Below, piece by piece: positions 37,006-50,200 of a DNA stretch of 64,000 bases. Numbering within the stretch: the stretch's first letter is position 1; every line of letters starts with the position of its first letter. The translations under genes and the position numbers were made by a program. The notes under the pieces are model-generated. The model was not told the DNA's origin, did not search any database, and was given only the letters and a program-made list of their open reading frames with translations. The stretch comes from Hesseltinella vesiculosa (lineage: Eukaryota; Mucoromycota; Mucoromycetes; Mucorales; Cunninghamellaceae): assembly GCA_002104935.1 (NCBI GenBank), contig MCGT01000016.1:434001-498000 (forward strand). The letters are read 5' to 3'.

Positions 37006-37036
<31 letters not shown>

Positions 37037-37515
37037 AAAAGTTCTCCGCCAATGGCAGGTCGAGCCAAAAAGCGATCTAACTGCAAGTGACAAAAACAGA
37101 CGAGGATGTCAAAGCTTGGCATCCAACATTGTTCATTGGGCAGGCCCACCGTCGCCCGTTGCCCAATGTTTTTTGCCAAGAAAAAAAGGATGCAAGCTAA
37201 AAAAAAAAAAAACATCACTTTGGCAATTATGGAATGGTGTCGTCATTCTTGATTTGCGAGCAAGATCGTCACACCAACATTTCCTGCTTAAATAGGGCTT
37301 TTTTTTCGTCACACCGTCGATCCCAAAGTGGTAGATGGCTCATGGAGGTGATCTTTTTTATGTATTTCCTGGTTGAAGCAGCCACACGTGCCATCCATGC
37401 CTTTATTTCTCTCTCTGCACTACAACGTAAACACTTTTTTTGGGAATAGAAAAAGAAAAAAATGCCGAGAAACGAGCGATGGAGAAAGTGAGGTGGGTGG
37501 GAGGGGGAGCCACGT
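36693..37515. promoter_or_regulatory. Upstream region of the PC-esterase gene
   Basis: No gene. It has a long poly(A) run (about 37004-37031). An inverted pair CATTGGGCA (37134-37142) and TGCCCAATG (37160-37168) forms a palindrome of two CCAAT boxes. T-rich and A-rich stretches fill the remainder. Confidence 0.5.
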
Positions 37516-40180
37516 TTACAAGCGGCCATGGTGCAATCCAAACATTTCCAGAGCAACCAGCATATCGATATCCAACTTGCCCTTTGCTTTGAGTTCATCC
37601 AGGCTCATTCTGATCTTGCCAACATAACCTGTGGTGGTGGGTTGCTGAGATGAGGGGGACGACTGCTCAGGCTCTGTTTCCGTCACTTGTGTCGCAGGCA
37701 CCAAAACGCGATCTTCGGGGTCGATATGATCTGGCAATAGCAAAGGTTCATGGCGATTCAAGCAGTAAATGGCATATTGGATCTTTGGAGGCTGGTCGTG
37801 TTGCACTGCCATGTTGCTGGCTGTAGGACTATCATCCACCTTGTCTTGTTGTGTGGCTGGTGTGATGCCATCCCGCTGCAGTTCAAAACGACACTGAAGA
37901 AAAGGGTTGTCGCTGGATGGTTGCTGAGATGGAGAATCATTTGTTGCTGACAGTATTAAAAAAAAAAAGGTGAGCCGCGGTCGCTTTGCTGTGGTTCCCC
38001 TCTCGCGTCTGTTATCACTTACGAGAATCCAATGCAGGTGGATCCAGCACGGTAGCCTCGACACGGACGCGGTACCAGTGGCCGAGGATTTGTTCGGATT
38101 GGGTGAAGAAGACCTTGCGAAACAGGTGGTCATTGGGCGCAGGCGAAGGAGATATCAAGGCAGACGAGGGCGTTTCAGAACAGTCGCCAACTTCCAACAG
38201 CTCCACAGATGGTGCGTGCTTCTTTCTTGCGCGACGTTGTGCAGGAGTAGCAGATTTGGCATCCAGATCATCCATGTCATCTTCCACGGATCGTTGGATG
38301 GTACGGTCTTGACCCATAGGCTCATCTACATCAATCAAGATGGGGGCTTCCTTGCTGCTGGATGGAATGAGTGGTTGGGAGGAACTGGCAGGGTTGGTGG
38401 CAGCCGGCAGGTCATCCTCTTCGCTTTCATACAGTTCATCCATGTCCACGGCTTGACTGTTGGGGAGGGCGAGCCAACCGTGTAATGGGTATTCCACAGT
38501 CACGGACGCTGAGAACCGGAAGCGAGGGGTGCCAAGCAAAAGGCGTCGGCGTCGTTCCTGGTCCAGGGAAGCACCATCTACATCAAAGTATTCACTCAAG
38601 GCGGCATGGCGTTCACTGTCATTATTGTCGTCGCTGTCTTCGGAGAGCTGAGAGGATGTGCGCTTACCAACAGTGGTGGGAATGGTGAGGGTAGACGTTG
38701 ATGCGGGTGAAGTTGAGATGGGTTTCATCACGGGACGTTGGGACGGACGATGGACGGTTGGATAGAGAAGGCGGTCGAGCGATTCACGTTGCCACAGCGC
38801 GCGGAACACAATGGTTTCGTCGACAATGCCGTCCTGGCGCACAATTGTGAGCTGGTCAAAAGTCATATTGCTGTAATTGACGGTGGTGCGAAGCAGGTAG
38901 GAGAGGATGGTGGCTTTGTCAAGAATACCACCAGACGAGGCATCGGCTAGCAGCTTTTCAAACGGAACGCAAGCGGAGAAGGAGAGGCGGGAGAGCTTGG
39001 GTTTGTTGGCAGGATTTTCGTCATTGAACAAGTCTTGCGACGAGAAGCGTTTGCGCTTGCGTTGGCTAGATAATCGAATGTCAGAGGCAGTGATCTTCTT
39101 TCTCTCCTGCAGAGAGGCGGTCATGGTAGAGGCTATGGGATGGTGGAAGCCATGGCTATTGAGATTCGCAGGCAAGCGTTTGACAAAGCCAGAGAGGCGC
39201 TTGCGTTCCTGGTCGATGGGGCCGGTAGCCGTCCAGGTGATCTTGCCCACCGATTGCATGAAAGCCACCAGGACTTCACGCAGCAGGCTGTAGCGTTCAT
39301 ATTCGCAGCTGACAAAAAGAAGGTCGGCACTGAGGATATCTGACATGTAGTCGACCGGCAGTCGAGCCAGTAGGCGCGGATGGTCGGGTCCCTGCCGAAG
39401 CAGCAGCAGCAAGGCAGCGTCGCGCAGCTGGTGGTACGCCCGGTGGTATCGTGGTAGCTGGCAAATGATTTCAAGATCGCGATTGATAGAGCCCATGGTC
39501 AGTTGGCGCGCCAAGTACTTGTTCAGACAAGCGTCCACCAGGGCGTCCAAGTCGAACATAATGGCGATACAGAGCACACGCAGGGTATCTTCCTCCTCGA
39601 GAGAGTCGACCAAGTCCTTTCGATGGATCGTGTACAGCCAACGAAGTACAAAGCGTACGTGTGAGGATAAGATGTGCTGTGGCTGGGCTGTTTCATCCTT
39701 CGAGTCTTGCTGCCGGGATGGCTCTTTGGAAAGTGTCGGCGACGATGCATCTTCGGAAGAGGACGGGTCATTGGCCATAGGTTTTTGCCATTGGCGCCTA
39801 ATGATGTGCTGGAACGGTGCCATGATAAAACCACGGCTAGTCATGGCGTCAATGAGATCCACCGTCAAGTGCAGGACAGGATGGCGAGATGTTGTGCAGG
39901 TGGTTTGACGAGAGGTGTCGTGCGATAGCAGAGCGCTGGATCGATCGTCAACAGAAGCAGCTGGTGAAGCTGATGGTGAATCAGGAGCGCTTCCAGTGGC
40001 TGGGGGAATACGATGGATGTTGTCTAGCAAGCGTCGTAAAAAGGGCGATTGGGCTACTACGCACTTGTGCACATCGAACCTCATGGTGAACGGGAACGCC
40101 GAATGGTAAAATGCAAGAGACAGATCTGAAAAGAGGGACTTTTCAAACATGCTTTCAAGCACATGCTGTCCCAGATCCAT
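37516..40180 (-). CDS. BTB/POZ-domain protein
   Basis: A large two-exon gene (40180-38023, 37946-37516), about 860 residues. The N-terminal BTB fold is clear: LFSDLSLAFYHSAFPFTMRFDVHKCVVAQSPFL, then after a Ser/Gln-rich insert VRFVLRWLYTIHRKDLVDSLEEEDTLRVLCIAIMFDLDALVDACLNKYLARQL. A helical C-terminal BTB extension follows. The second half has beta-rich blocks (FRFSASVTVEYPLHGWLAL, FFTQSEQILGHWYRVRVEATV) between acidic, Ser-rich linkers, and ends in a helix (IRMSLDELKAKGKLDIDMLVALEMFGLHHGRL). BTB proteins often act as dimeric or Cul3 adaptors. No Kelch or zinc-finger partner is visible, so the role is unknown. Confidence 0.83.
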
Positions 40181-40470
40181 GTTGATTTATGCTAGATATG
40201 CCAAGGAATACGAAAGAAAGAAAAGAAAAAAAAAACAAAACAAAAAAACACGTCGTTTTCTCTTTGCGTCGCTTGGCCAATCAGTTAGCGATGATTCGAA
40301 AAAAACTTACCGCTCTACAGAACTCACGGAAATGGAGGTTACGCAGGGCTAAAAATCTGCCGATAAAATGAAACCACTTTTCTGTTTTTGGCAAAAAAAA
40401 GGAGGGAAAAGTTTACTTGCTTTTTTTAACACCTTTTCCTGATATTTCTTTCTCTTCGCTATTTCTTATA
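40181..40470. promoter_or_regulatory. Region between BTB gene and decayed gene
   Basis: Contains a CCAAT box (40277-40281) upstream of the BTB gene. It also holds a 35-base motif (40318-40352) shared with 52372-52406. Otherwise A/T-rich. Confidence 0.45.
40318..40352 (+). repeat. 35-base motif shared with 52372-52406
   Basis: Both copies read CAGAAYTCACGGAAA, seven to nine variable bases, then CGCAGGGCTAA; I count 29 of 35 identical. One lies just before the decayed gene and the other at the left edge of the transposon nest, so it may be part of a mobile element end. Confidence 0.6.
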
Positions 40471-42115
40471 ATGCCATCACACAACGTTACGCGCCTAGAT
40501 AATGCTTCCATTGAACGCTTTATTGCAAGTACCTGATCAAGTGCCCATCGCTCGCTGTAGTGATTGCAAATGTAAACGACCTCTAGTGCATTTTGAAGGA
40601 CGCTGATGCTGGTACCGCACTTGCATCCGCTGCCGAAACAGTGCCACCCGCCAACGATCTCCCCCTTCTGAAGCAATGATTAACTGGGATGAGCTAGAAG
40701 AATTTTATGGCCAGTTCCGTCACAACCCTGCTCTGCCTATCAAAGAGCATCTTCCTTGCCGGTTGGCGACATTGCGCGTCATTTCATTGTGCATCTCTAT
40801 GAAACGTCTGGCTTCATGTTCTATTTGAAGCTTATCCATGACCCTTCAAGACGCTCAGCTATCGCCTTTTACGCTTCCTGTACAAGCTCAAGCGAAATTG
40901 ACAACAACTTCCAGGTAAAGAAATCCAAAACAGAAAAATGATTTTATTGGACAATCCCAGGCTGAGTGTAACTTCGCAGCAAACGCCTTCAGCTTACATC
41001 CTTATCTATTTGACGTTACGGAACACACGCTAACAAAGATGCTCTTCCCTTTGCTAGAAATGGGAATCACTCTTTCGAAGCAAGGTTTTCTCGACTTTTT
41101 CCATGTCATCGCAGCAGTCCAGCTACCGGCAGCTTGTCCAGAACGATATGAAAATCAAAAGGACTACACCAATCAAGATTTGTCTGGACCTTGTGAAGCG
41201 TCACATTCCTTGTCAATTTAACCTGAAGGCATCAGCTAGACAAATTGGAAGTTGGCTCTCAAGCACTGGCAACTACGAATGGACAAAACAAAAAAGAAAG
41301 GACAAACGATCGCCAGAGTGGATGCTGTACGTGCTGACTGAAGACTGGATCAGTAACGGTAAGTACTAGGCATCACCTCGAAATCTTCCTGATAGCTTTT
41401 CCTTTATCGCATTTTTTTTAGAGATCGAATGCAAGAAGCTCTTCAATGTCTCATCCATTCAGGGAGATCTCCAAGCATCAAATTTGACAATGATAGGCTA
41501 TGCCAGGAAGTCTGTTCAAAATGTAAATAATAATCTTCGCTCAAAAGCCTGCAGGACATGGTGAACCAACTCCGGGATGTGTACCTTTGCGAAGCTGTGT
41601 ATGTATCTCCATATTCCAACGCGACTCAGGATATGGAGTGTCGAGACGTGCAACGACCTCGACCATTACCTTCTGCCTTTGCGTTTGACAATTTACTGAC
41701 TGTGACAGGCGATTTCCAAGGTAAGCTACTGAGGCATGATAGAATTGCGTCCCCTTATTTTTTTTTTCTTGATAGACATGCTGACCCGTTTGAAAACGTC
41801 AAAGTCAGATGTTGTTGTGACAGTCATTGACTATGCAGGTTTGTCAACTTCACCCGCCCAAGTTGTCGAATTGCTGCGGTAAAGGTTATGGGTTTCAAAT
41901 GACAATATGCACTAATTCTATATTATTTGATTAGTAAATGCAAGGCTATCAAGTATATCTTGGTGCACCACGGTCATAAGGCTGAGCTGATGACCCGTGA
42001 CGACATCTTGGAGACCAATGCCAGGAAGTTCAGCTGCCGTGTGGCAACCGTCAAAAGGTCAAAGGTTGGCCCCAACAAGGGTGGCTCCAAAAAGAGCAAG
42101 GCTGGCCCTCCATGA
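40471..42115 (+). pseudogene. Decayed multi-exon gene with zinc-ribbon-like start
   Basis: The 5' half is broken. ATG 40471 opens MPSHNVTRLDNASIERFIAS and then hits a stop. The following frame encodes a CSDCKCKRP ... CIRCR zinc-ribbon-like block with an in-frame stop between the cysteine pairs, and at least one further frame change occurs near 40750. An intron (about 40916-40974) still splices in frame, but the frame is lost again near 41090. In contrast the 3' half reads cleanly: 41103-41359, then about 41422-41520, 41555-41720, 41777-41879 and 41936-42115. The junctions hold the frame (LLR/KCKAIKYILVHHGHKAELM). The C-terminus is basic, GPNKGGSKKSKAGPP. Either a recently dead copy of a repeated gene, or a shorter gene that survives in the 3' half. 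Family unknown. Confidence 0.5.
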
Positions 42116-43302
42116 CCCCCCGTCCCTCCAATAAAGAGCTACCTCAGCAGAGGACAAGGCGGTTTCACCTGCTTTTTTTTTTTTTTTTTTACGGGGTGTC
42201 GAGGAATCGAAGGAGTTATAAAAAGCTAAACAGGCATCAAGTTGGCCGGGCAACCACCTTCACATTGACTTGACTTTTTCAGCATCAACGTCATGCATGA
42301 TTTATAGCTTCCACGTAAAGTTTGGCGACGATTTTCTTGCTAACAGTACTGTGCGCCATACCCATTTTTTTTTAAGATGGCTAGTGGAATCTCAGATCTC
42401 CTCCGACGATCTGGTAGAAAATCAGGGAAAAAACCATCAAAAATCGAGCTACCTCAAATTTTGCATACGTGCGCAATATGGTGAGATAGAATCATAGCTG
42501 AAGTCACAGCCTCTCAGACATCGTGTGGTCATGTTAGGCTTATGCCAATCATGCATTGCCACCTTCCAGTCAAATTTAACTTGAGGGAGGGGTGTTTTTT
42601 CCTCAGGATATTGAAGGAATCATAAGATGTGAAATTTCGTATGAGTTGTGAAGCTCATAAAGAATGACATTATCAAAAATATCGGATCGATCAGTGAAGG
42701 CGATATAGTTAGCCGGCTCTCAGCTTGATGTTGGTAGTTCCGAGACACTGGCCAAAATGGGCTAGGTTTCCCAGCCGATGATCTCGTCAACAATCATCTA
42801 AACTCAACTTATTCTCACCAAACTTGCACAGAAATAGTATAGGATGGTCCACCAGTAAAAAGCTTAAGCCTCTCGGATGCAGTCGTCTGGCACCTGAAAT
42901 GGACGAGTGCGGTGATTTAGCTGCAGAAGGCGTATAAAAAAAATTATGGGTATTTCGCCCATCCTACTTCGTTGCTAGTCCTTGGCCGCACCCCCACCCA
43001 AAACAAGGAAAAGGCTAAGTATACACTCAAGGCACCTTGCCTTTTTTCTCGAGCGATCGTTACATAGTCGTCTATGATCCATTCAGCATGACAGGGGGCA
43101 GACATCTATTTTATTTTAAACAAAAATGAAAGAGAGAGGGCAGGTGGATAAAGGAGTATAAAAAAATATGGGCCAACGATGTTGCGAGCCATAACGACAC
43201 ATGGCACCCGATATTTTAAGCGCTTCCTTCATCAAAGGATTCACCACAGATCTTGTACATGGATAGCATCCAAATGGAAGGGAGGGAGAGAAGGAACAGG
43301 GG
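42116..43302. other. Intergenic region, weak repeat A similarity
   Basis: No gene is supported. Near 42655-42760 the motifs ATCGGATCGATCAGTGAAGG and CAGCTTGAT weakly resemble repeat family A. T-runs and an A/T-rich 3' region of UPF1 complete it. Confidence 0.4.
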
Positions 43303-46300
43303 CTAGAATTGAGTGTAGGCTTGGCTTGCTTGGCTGCGAAGATCAAAATCTTGACTCATGACGGTAGAGACATCTTGGGATTTGTAGTCGTCAAAGGAGA
43401 ACCCATCCTGGCTCATAAGATTACTGCTCTGGGGTGACAATAGCCCACTAGGTTGCGAGGCGAGATCGGCCATCATTCGGAGACGATCGCTTTGGGACAG
43501 CGCAAGGCCCATGGAAGCTTGGCTGTTGAAGAGGTTTTGGGAAATGGAGCCATTCCAACCCAAGGTATGACTGGCAAACGTAGATGATCCAGGGATATAA
43601 CGAGTTTGGCTTGGGGAAGGCTCGGTCGAATGCTTATAACTCTTGCGATTGACCACACTGGATTGCGACAGATCTTGTGTAAATGGACCCGAGGCGGAGG
43701 GGATAAAAGGAATACTGATCTGTGATGACGGCACTGAGCCAAGATCCGAGGGAATGTATCCCACAGGGTCATGGGTATGCATGTACTCTTGGCCAAAGGC
43801 ACGATTTCCTCGGCGAGCTATGGAGTAGAAAATAAGTAAATAAATAAAAAATGAGTCGTGATCTGGTTTTTCCCAAATGGAACTAAAAAGTTACCATCAG
43901 TAGCTAAAGGGGCTTTGGCAAAGGCCTCACGAGCATCGATTTGATGAGCTAGACCTTGGCGGAACTTGTCGTCCTTGTTGTAAGATTTGCGGGGGCGGTT
44001 GAATTGGATCATGGAGACACGCAAATTGTTCAGGGCGCCATCAACAAGGCAGCCGCGTTCTTTGAAGTGAACCAGGAGGTGATGCCATAGGGGATGTCGG
44101 CTGAGAATCTTGGGATTGCCAAGGATGACAACGCCATACTTTGCACGGGTCAATGCCACGTTCAGACGACGTGGGTCGCTCAAGAACCCAATGCCTTGAT
44201 GCTCATTGCTTCGTACACAGCTGAGGATGATGTAGTCCTTTTCACGACCTTGGAATGCGTCGACACTGGCAACTTCGATGTCCTTGTAGAGATCTTTTCG
44301 CATTGAACCGCTCGATTGCATGTACTGGACAATGTAAGCTCGCTGACCTTCATAAGGAGTGACGACGCCGATCTGTGAGGGGTGGATACCCGACTTCATG
44401 AAGCGGGTGACGACCTTTTCGCAGTTGGTGGCTTCAGTGCGGTTGAGATAGGATGTGCCGGAGGTGGAGATTTCTTCGTTTCCCAGATTGACGTAGAACA
44501 TCATGGGGTTTTCGGGTTCGGGCCAAGGGAAGTCGACGTTTTTGCGCAGACGTTCCTGGGTGGTGATGCCGTTCTGCAGCGTGCCTTCATAAAACATGTT
44601 GCTGGGGAATTCAGAGAGGCATGGGTGCATGCGGTACTGCACTTGTAAGCGGATTGGGCGAATGCCGAGGACGACAAGGCGTTCAAACAGTGATTGACAC
44701 AAGCCTGCACGAGATGCTTTCTTGTTCATGATCACAGGGCCCAGCTGCTGATGGTCACCAACGAGGATGACTTGCTTGCAACCGAGAACTAACGGGATCA
44801 TACACTCGGGCTCGGAGGACTGTGTGGCTTCATCGATCAAGACAGTGCGGAACTTCAGTTTCCCAACGCGAGGATCCCCAGCACCTACATTTGTACAGCA
44901 AATCACATCGGCAGCCTAAAAACGAAAAAAATGATAGAAAGAAATCAATGCCATGTAAAGGCAGCCATTCAAAAATAACCACACTTACATTGAGAATTTC
45001 CTTTTCGCAACGTCGCTTGAGTGCATGGTACTTGGTACCGTCTTTTGCGCTAAGTTCACCTTGTTCTTTTTTCAGCTGGATTAGTTTTTGCAGCTCTGGG
45101 TTGGTATCGTTGTTGCTGACTTGTTCGTGCAGGGTCAAGAAGGAGATAGGTGAGTCGAGGGCTTCACGCGACTTTGCAGTCACGCGCACCACTTTGAGGC
45201 CGGTCGTGTGGATCTTTTCCGCCAATTGGTCGACCGCCACATTTGATGGGGCACACACAAGCACCTGGCCAGCATTCATCTTGGCAAGGTGGTAGACAAT
45301 CGAAGCCGAGGTCACGGTTTTCCCTGTACCAGGAGGGCCCTGGATCAAGCTGAGCGGCTTCTGCAGTACGGATTTGACGGCATACACTTGCGAATGATTC
45401 AGCTCTGGCAAATTGGGAACGGAGAAGCTGGGCAAACGGTGATAATAGGACATCAGGTCTTTGATCATCTGTCAGCCCATTTTTTTTTTTTTTTTTTTTT
45501 GCTTACCGCTTGGGCATTTGCGTTTTCAACACCTGAGGCTCAACGTCATGACCAAGCAATCGGTGATAGACATAGCCAGAAACACTCTTTTCATCGACAG
45601 CAAATGTGCGCATAGCATTTTGCATACGGTCAAAGCTAGTCGATTTCCAAACAAAGTCCACCGAAAAGTTATGGGTGCATCGCGTAGGCACCCTGCTACC
45701 GCGCAGTTCCAGGGCAACTTCATCGTTGATGCCTAGAATAATAGGTGAGTGTCTGTTCTATTGTTCAGAAATATAAAAGGTGCGACCTACTATCAGGGAT
45801 CTTAATGACATGCCCAGCGTCTTCCCAAGCTTCGTGCAATTCACCACGATACCGAAGGCAGAGCTCGTCGCCAATGGCCAGCTTGACTTCACCCATTTCA
45901 AGCTTTGGAAAATAAAACCAAGCGATATGCTTCTGGTTCAGCCCAACATCCCAACGCACAACAATGTCATCACAGGTCTAATTTAAATCGTACATGAGAA
46001 TGTTGCCCACTTTTTTTTTTTTTTTTTTTTAGAGCGTGGCGAACCAACCTGGGATTCCTTGAGTTTCTTGTCATAGTCGGCTTCCATTTTGACCAAAGGC
46101 CCAAAAATGTTTTGATACTGGTAAGCATCTTCATATCTCAGCAAAACAGGGTGAGGTTCGTCATCGACACCGGGTTTATCCAAATCCTCCAGTGTAGCTT
46201 CTTTGTCCTCTTTCCATAAGTCTTCCAAGCGGTTGATTTGTTGTGAGGTGATTTGGCGAGCGCGTAGCTGTTCTTGGTCGGAAGGAATTTTGACAAGCCA

Positions 46301-47031
46301 GGTCAAGAAGCAGCGATCGTCGATCAAAGGCATCCATTGAGATGTGTCCCAGGTCATATCCTTTGAAGATGGCACAGCAGCACAGGGTTGGCTGGCAGAA
46401 AAAAAAAAGTCAGTCAAAGGATAAATCTAAGTGAACAGGCAGAGGTAACTTACCGACAGAGCAAGACGACAACGGTGTCACTTTTGGCAGGAATAAAGCC
46501 AAGCAAAAAGACATTGCGACAGCCGCAGTTGTAGCATTCCAGAACAGTTTCGCCCAGAGGTGACTCTGGATGAAGCATGACCTCCTTGTGTTTAGCACGA
46601 ACAAGATGGTTGATGATATGAGAACCGGAGGTATTTCCACGAGAGTTACAGAACCAGCGATCACATGTTACACACTTGACAACAGAGGCTGGTGAATGGA
46701 TACCGCAGTACTTGCAAGCATGCTCAGGTAAAGAATGATCAAGTTCAGAATGGTCGCCAAAGCCGTCTAAATCATCAGGCTCTTCAAACTGAAAATCATC
46801 AGCAAAGGAGGTGCCTTTGGTAGTCAGTTGGTCATCGTCATCGTCGTCTTCCTCATCGTCATCGTCGTCATCGTCAAAGGCATTGTCAGCAAGCGATAAC
46901 GTTGCAATAGAGAGATCCTGGTTGTGCGTCTGCTGCGTAAAATCGTTGAAATCATACTGTGACGGCTGTGTGTCGGCAGAGTATTCCAGGTACGTAAAAT
47001 CATCCTGAGGTGTATCTTCAAAATGATCCAT
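43303..47031 (-). CDS. UPF1: Regulator of nonsense transcripts 1, RNA helicase UPF1
   Basis: ATP-dependent superfamily-1 RNA helicase, the core of nonsense-mediated mRNA decay, cytosolic. The N-terminus is acidic (runs of Asp, about residues 50-70). The Cys/His-rich UPF2-binding domain follows: [49 protein letters not shown]. The 1B/stalk region is next. Helicase motifs are complete: [10 protein letters not shown], Ia [69 protein letters not shown] and [12 protein letters not shown]. The C-terminus is rich in SQ dipeptides ([36 protein letters not shown]), the phosphorylation sites used by SMG1-like kinases in animals. At least six introns. It is divergent from NUP133. Confidence 0.97.
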
Positions 47032-47207
47032 GGCTACGGCCCAACGATAATAAAAAAAAAGTGAAAAAACAACACAAAATGAGAAGAGGGGAAAAAATGC
47101 TTGGTGTTTCTCTTGGTTTTGATTGGCTGCCAAAAGTCAAGTCAAGTCAAGGAAAACAATTCAAAAACTCTTTTCTTTCAAGAACGCGGCTCTGCTCAGT
47201 AACAATT
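47032..47207. promoter_or_regulatory. Compact divergent promoter UPF1 / NUP133
   Basis: Only 176 bases lie between the two start codons. It has an ATTGG box at 47122-47126 and a GTCAAGTCAAGTCAAGG repeat at about 47136-47152. Both genes presumably share this element. Confidence 0.55.
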
Positions 47208-50200
47208 ATGGACTATGAAGCAGAACTGACCAACAGCAATGACATGCCTTTACCTTTATTTGGCCGCGATCCTTCTGCTCCTATGGATAGTTTATCGGTC
47301 ATTCCTTGGACCCATCCATTCATCTACGGCGAAAATCAACAGATTTCGATTTCCAGAGCGTTCAGCATTCCTCATTTTATCCAAACCAAGCTAGATCTTT
47401 GGAAAGGTACCTCTTTTCCCTCTTCTTCTATCGTATATCTTCATTAAATAGCTTGTACTCACCTCACTCATTTCCTTTTTCCTTTTTTTGTCTCGTAATG
47501 TCGATCCAGGCCAACCCTTGCGTCTGATAGCATCAGTCAACCCTCCAGCTCTACTGCTCTCCTCTCCTCGTCAGATTGCATGTTACTTGCCGATGCTCAA
47601 GGTAAGCTCGTTATGACTTTCCAGCTCTAGGGATATTAACTGACGCGCATTTTGTGTCAATTTGTGTCTTCGTTAGGACACGACCTCCGAATTCTGCATC
47701 GACAACCGTTCTGGCACTACGAGTCCACCGTTTGCTAAGCTGATTGCACCAACCGGTGGCATCCTCATTGTTACTGTTGCAGGTGAATTGCAGTACAGGA
47801 ATTTCCAACGTGTCACTGCCACCGATCCCACGGAACACATTCATGTCAAACTCCAGCTTGGCTACGATGAAGCTATCACTTCCTTGTCGACCGACTTGAC
47901 CTTGTCACCTTACATTGCTGCTATTGGTTCATCTGTCGGAAACGTATACCTTGTACGAATGACAGAAAACGGCAACCCTCCCACACTCGAGTATGTTGCC
48001 TTGTACAAAAACACCGCCAATGCCAGCCGCTTGCGCAGTCTTTGGTCCTACCTATCCGCGAGCACCGAGCAAAATACCATGGGCCAAATCATCAAAGTCA
48101 TGCAAGGTCACGCCACGTAATTTATTACTGTACATGGAAGAAACTTTAACATCATTATTGACTCTTTTTTTTTTTTTTTATTTCATCAATAGCAACAGTC
48201 TTGTCGTCCTCAGCACGACCATGGCCCAATTCTGGACAATATCTTTGGAAGCTGAACCAGTGGTAAAAGTGCCTCAATCTTCGAATGCTAGGTAATTCTC
48301 ACTATTCTCGCCTATTCTAGATGAATTGCTTGATGGAACTTGAATCTTACGTCGAGCAACATGTTCTGCCTTGGCTACCAGAAATCCATGGCGCAAAGCC
48401 TGCTTTGCTGGACATGGAAAAATACGCGTATGTTTGGTACATGCATTTTATAGGTAGCAATCTCACGCAGACTCTTTTCTTTGTTAACGTAGAACTGAAT
48501 CTTGGGCGGCTCTTTTAACATACCGTGCTGGTGAACAATCACATCTGGTGTTTGTTGTCATGAAGCAAAAAGATCAAGTCTTTGAATGCATCCATGCCAT
48601 TCAACTACCGCACGTGCTTGTAAGCTTTTTTTTTTTTTTACGATAGGAATTGACTTTTCTTTTTCTGCTTTTTCTTTCAGAACGGTGTCCCTGCCCAATC
48701 ACAAAGCAACCTAAGGGTGAGCACCGACAACAGAGTTACATTTGTGACCGTGGGTGATTCTGTAACGGCTGTGTCCATGGCCGACTACACCATTTGCGAA
48801 AACTACCTTAGCCTACAGCATTCTAATCATATCCTGAGCACCATCGTTCCCCAGCACAACACCGACTCCACTGTTGCAACCACAACCACTTCATCACCAT
48901 CATGTACCTCTGAATGTTTGGTCTTCACTTCAGCCTCGGATGTCTTGACTTTCAAAGTGAAACCAAATCACATGCAAAAGTACACTTCACTCTGGAGAGG
49001 GGGGAGTAATGGATACATATACTCATATTGCTTCCCATTTACTGCTAGGCCAAGTCAAGCTGACGCGCAGGTCCATCAGCTTCGCTCTCAATTGGAACAA
49101 TTGGTCTTCTTTGGTGCCAATCACAGGGTAGGCGAACGTTACCGATGAATGTGGATGGTTCGCTCACAATTCATTTTTTTGAACAGAACCCTTTGCTATT
49201 CCCACTTGCGATCGACACAGACGGCAAAATCGGTATGGTGGCTTCGGGGTTAGCAAGCGATATTGTTAATGGAGGTAAGAAGCGCTCCAAGTTAACCTCG
49301 AGAAAATGGTAAAGATCGTCTCTTACAAACCTTCTTGTTAGGCACGTCTTTGATGCCGCTGTCCATGGACATCCAAGTTCTACTAACGCAGCGGCTAAAA
49401 TTTGTCAAGCGCATCCCTGAAATTATCAAGTCTGAAGGTTGCTTGGATCAACTGCACCAATCAGTTCTCTTGCAAATTCTACGATTCGCTGAAGCGTGTC
49501 AAATTGGTGTGGAAATCATGAATCAATGGCTGGAATTAGGGTAATCCTTGAAGGAAACGAGCGCCGGGCTAACTTGTCCTTCTGCTATATTCACTAGACA
49601 AGAGGAGTCTCGAAAGCGGGAATTATTGGAGCTTTATTGGACTACAGCTCTGGACGCCTCGGACCAATCAACTTTACAAAGGCACCTAGCTGAACATGTA
49701 ACTACAAATCACTGAACAAGAGAAAGCAAAGTCAGGGCTAAGCCTCGTTTTTTTTTTTTGCAGATGATGAATCTACCTCGGTATTTAGAAGATGACAATG
49801 GCTCTGTTTTAAACATGTTGTCAACGACGCTACCGCCTGCTGATTACCAAGAACTGCTGTTACTCATAAGTCAAGGCGATACGGTAACCCCTACGTTCAT
49901 CCATGCCCCAGCCATGACGGCCATATCCACATGCTCATGTTTTACTTTATTCACGTGAATAGAACATCGTTTACAGCCTTGACTTACTTCGCCAAGCTTT
50001 TGAAAGAAACTACGGTGTTCAATACTCTGAAAACGACAAGTCAGGTACAAATGCGCGATATTGAACATGATCTGGGCTTCTGACATTTTTTTATTTTAGT
50101 CAACATCGCCTCCATACTTGGTCATGCATTTGCACGCGTGAAGGCGTATTTGGAGCACGGATCCCTAGCCGATATTCACAATCGCGAGTTCCTAGGGCAG

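Noticed and set aside
39465..39908. Plus-strand frame of 147 codons
   Set aside because: Antisense to the BTB protein exon; composition is Arg/Ser/Cys-rich as expected for a shadow.
42655..42760. Fourth copy of repeat family A
   Set aside because: Only short blocks match (GGATCGATCAGTGAAGG, CAGCTTGAT); too weak by eye to list as a copy.
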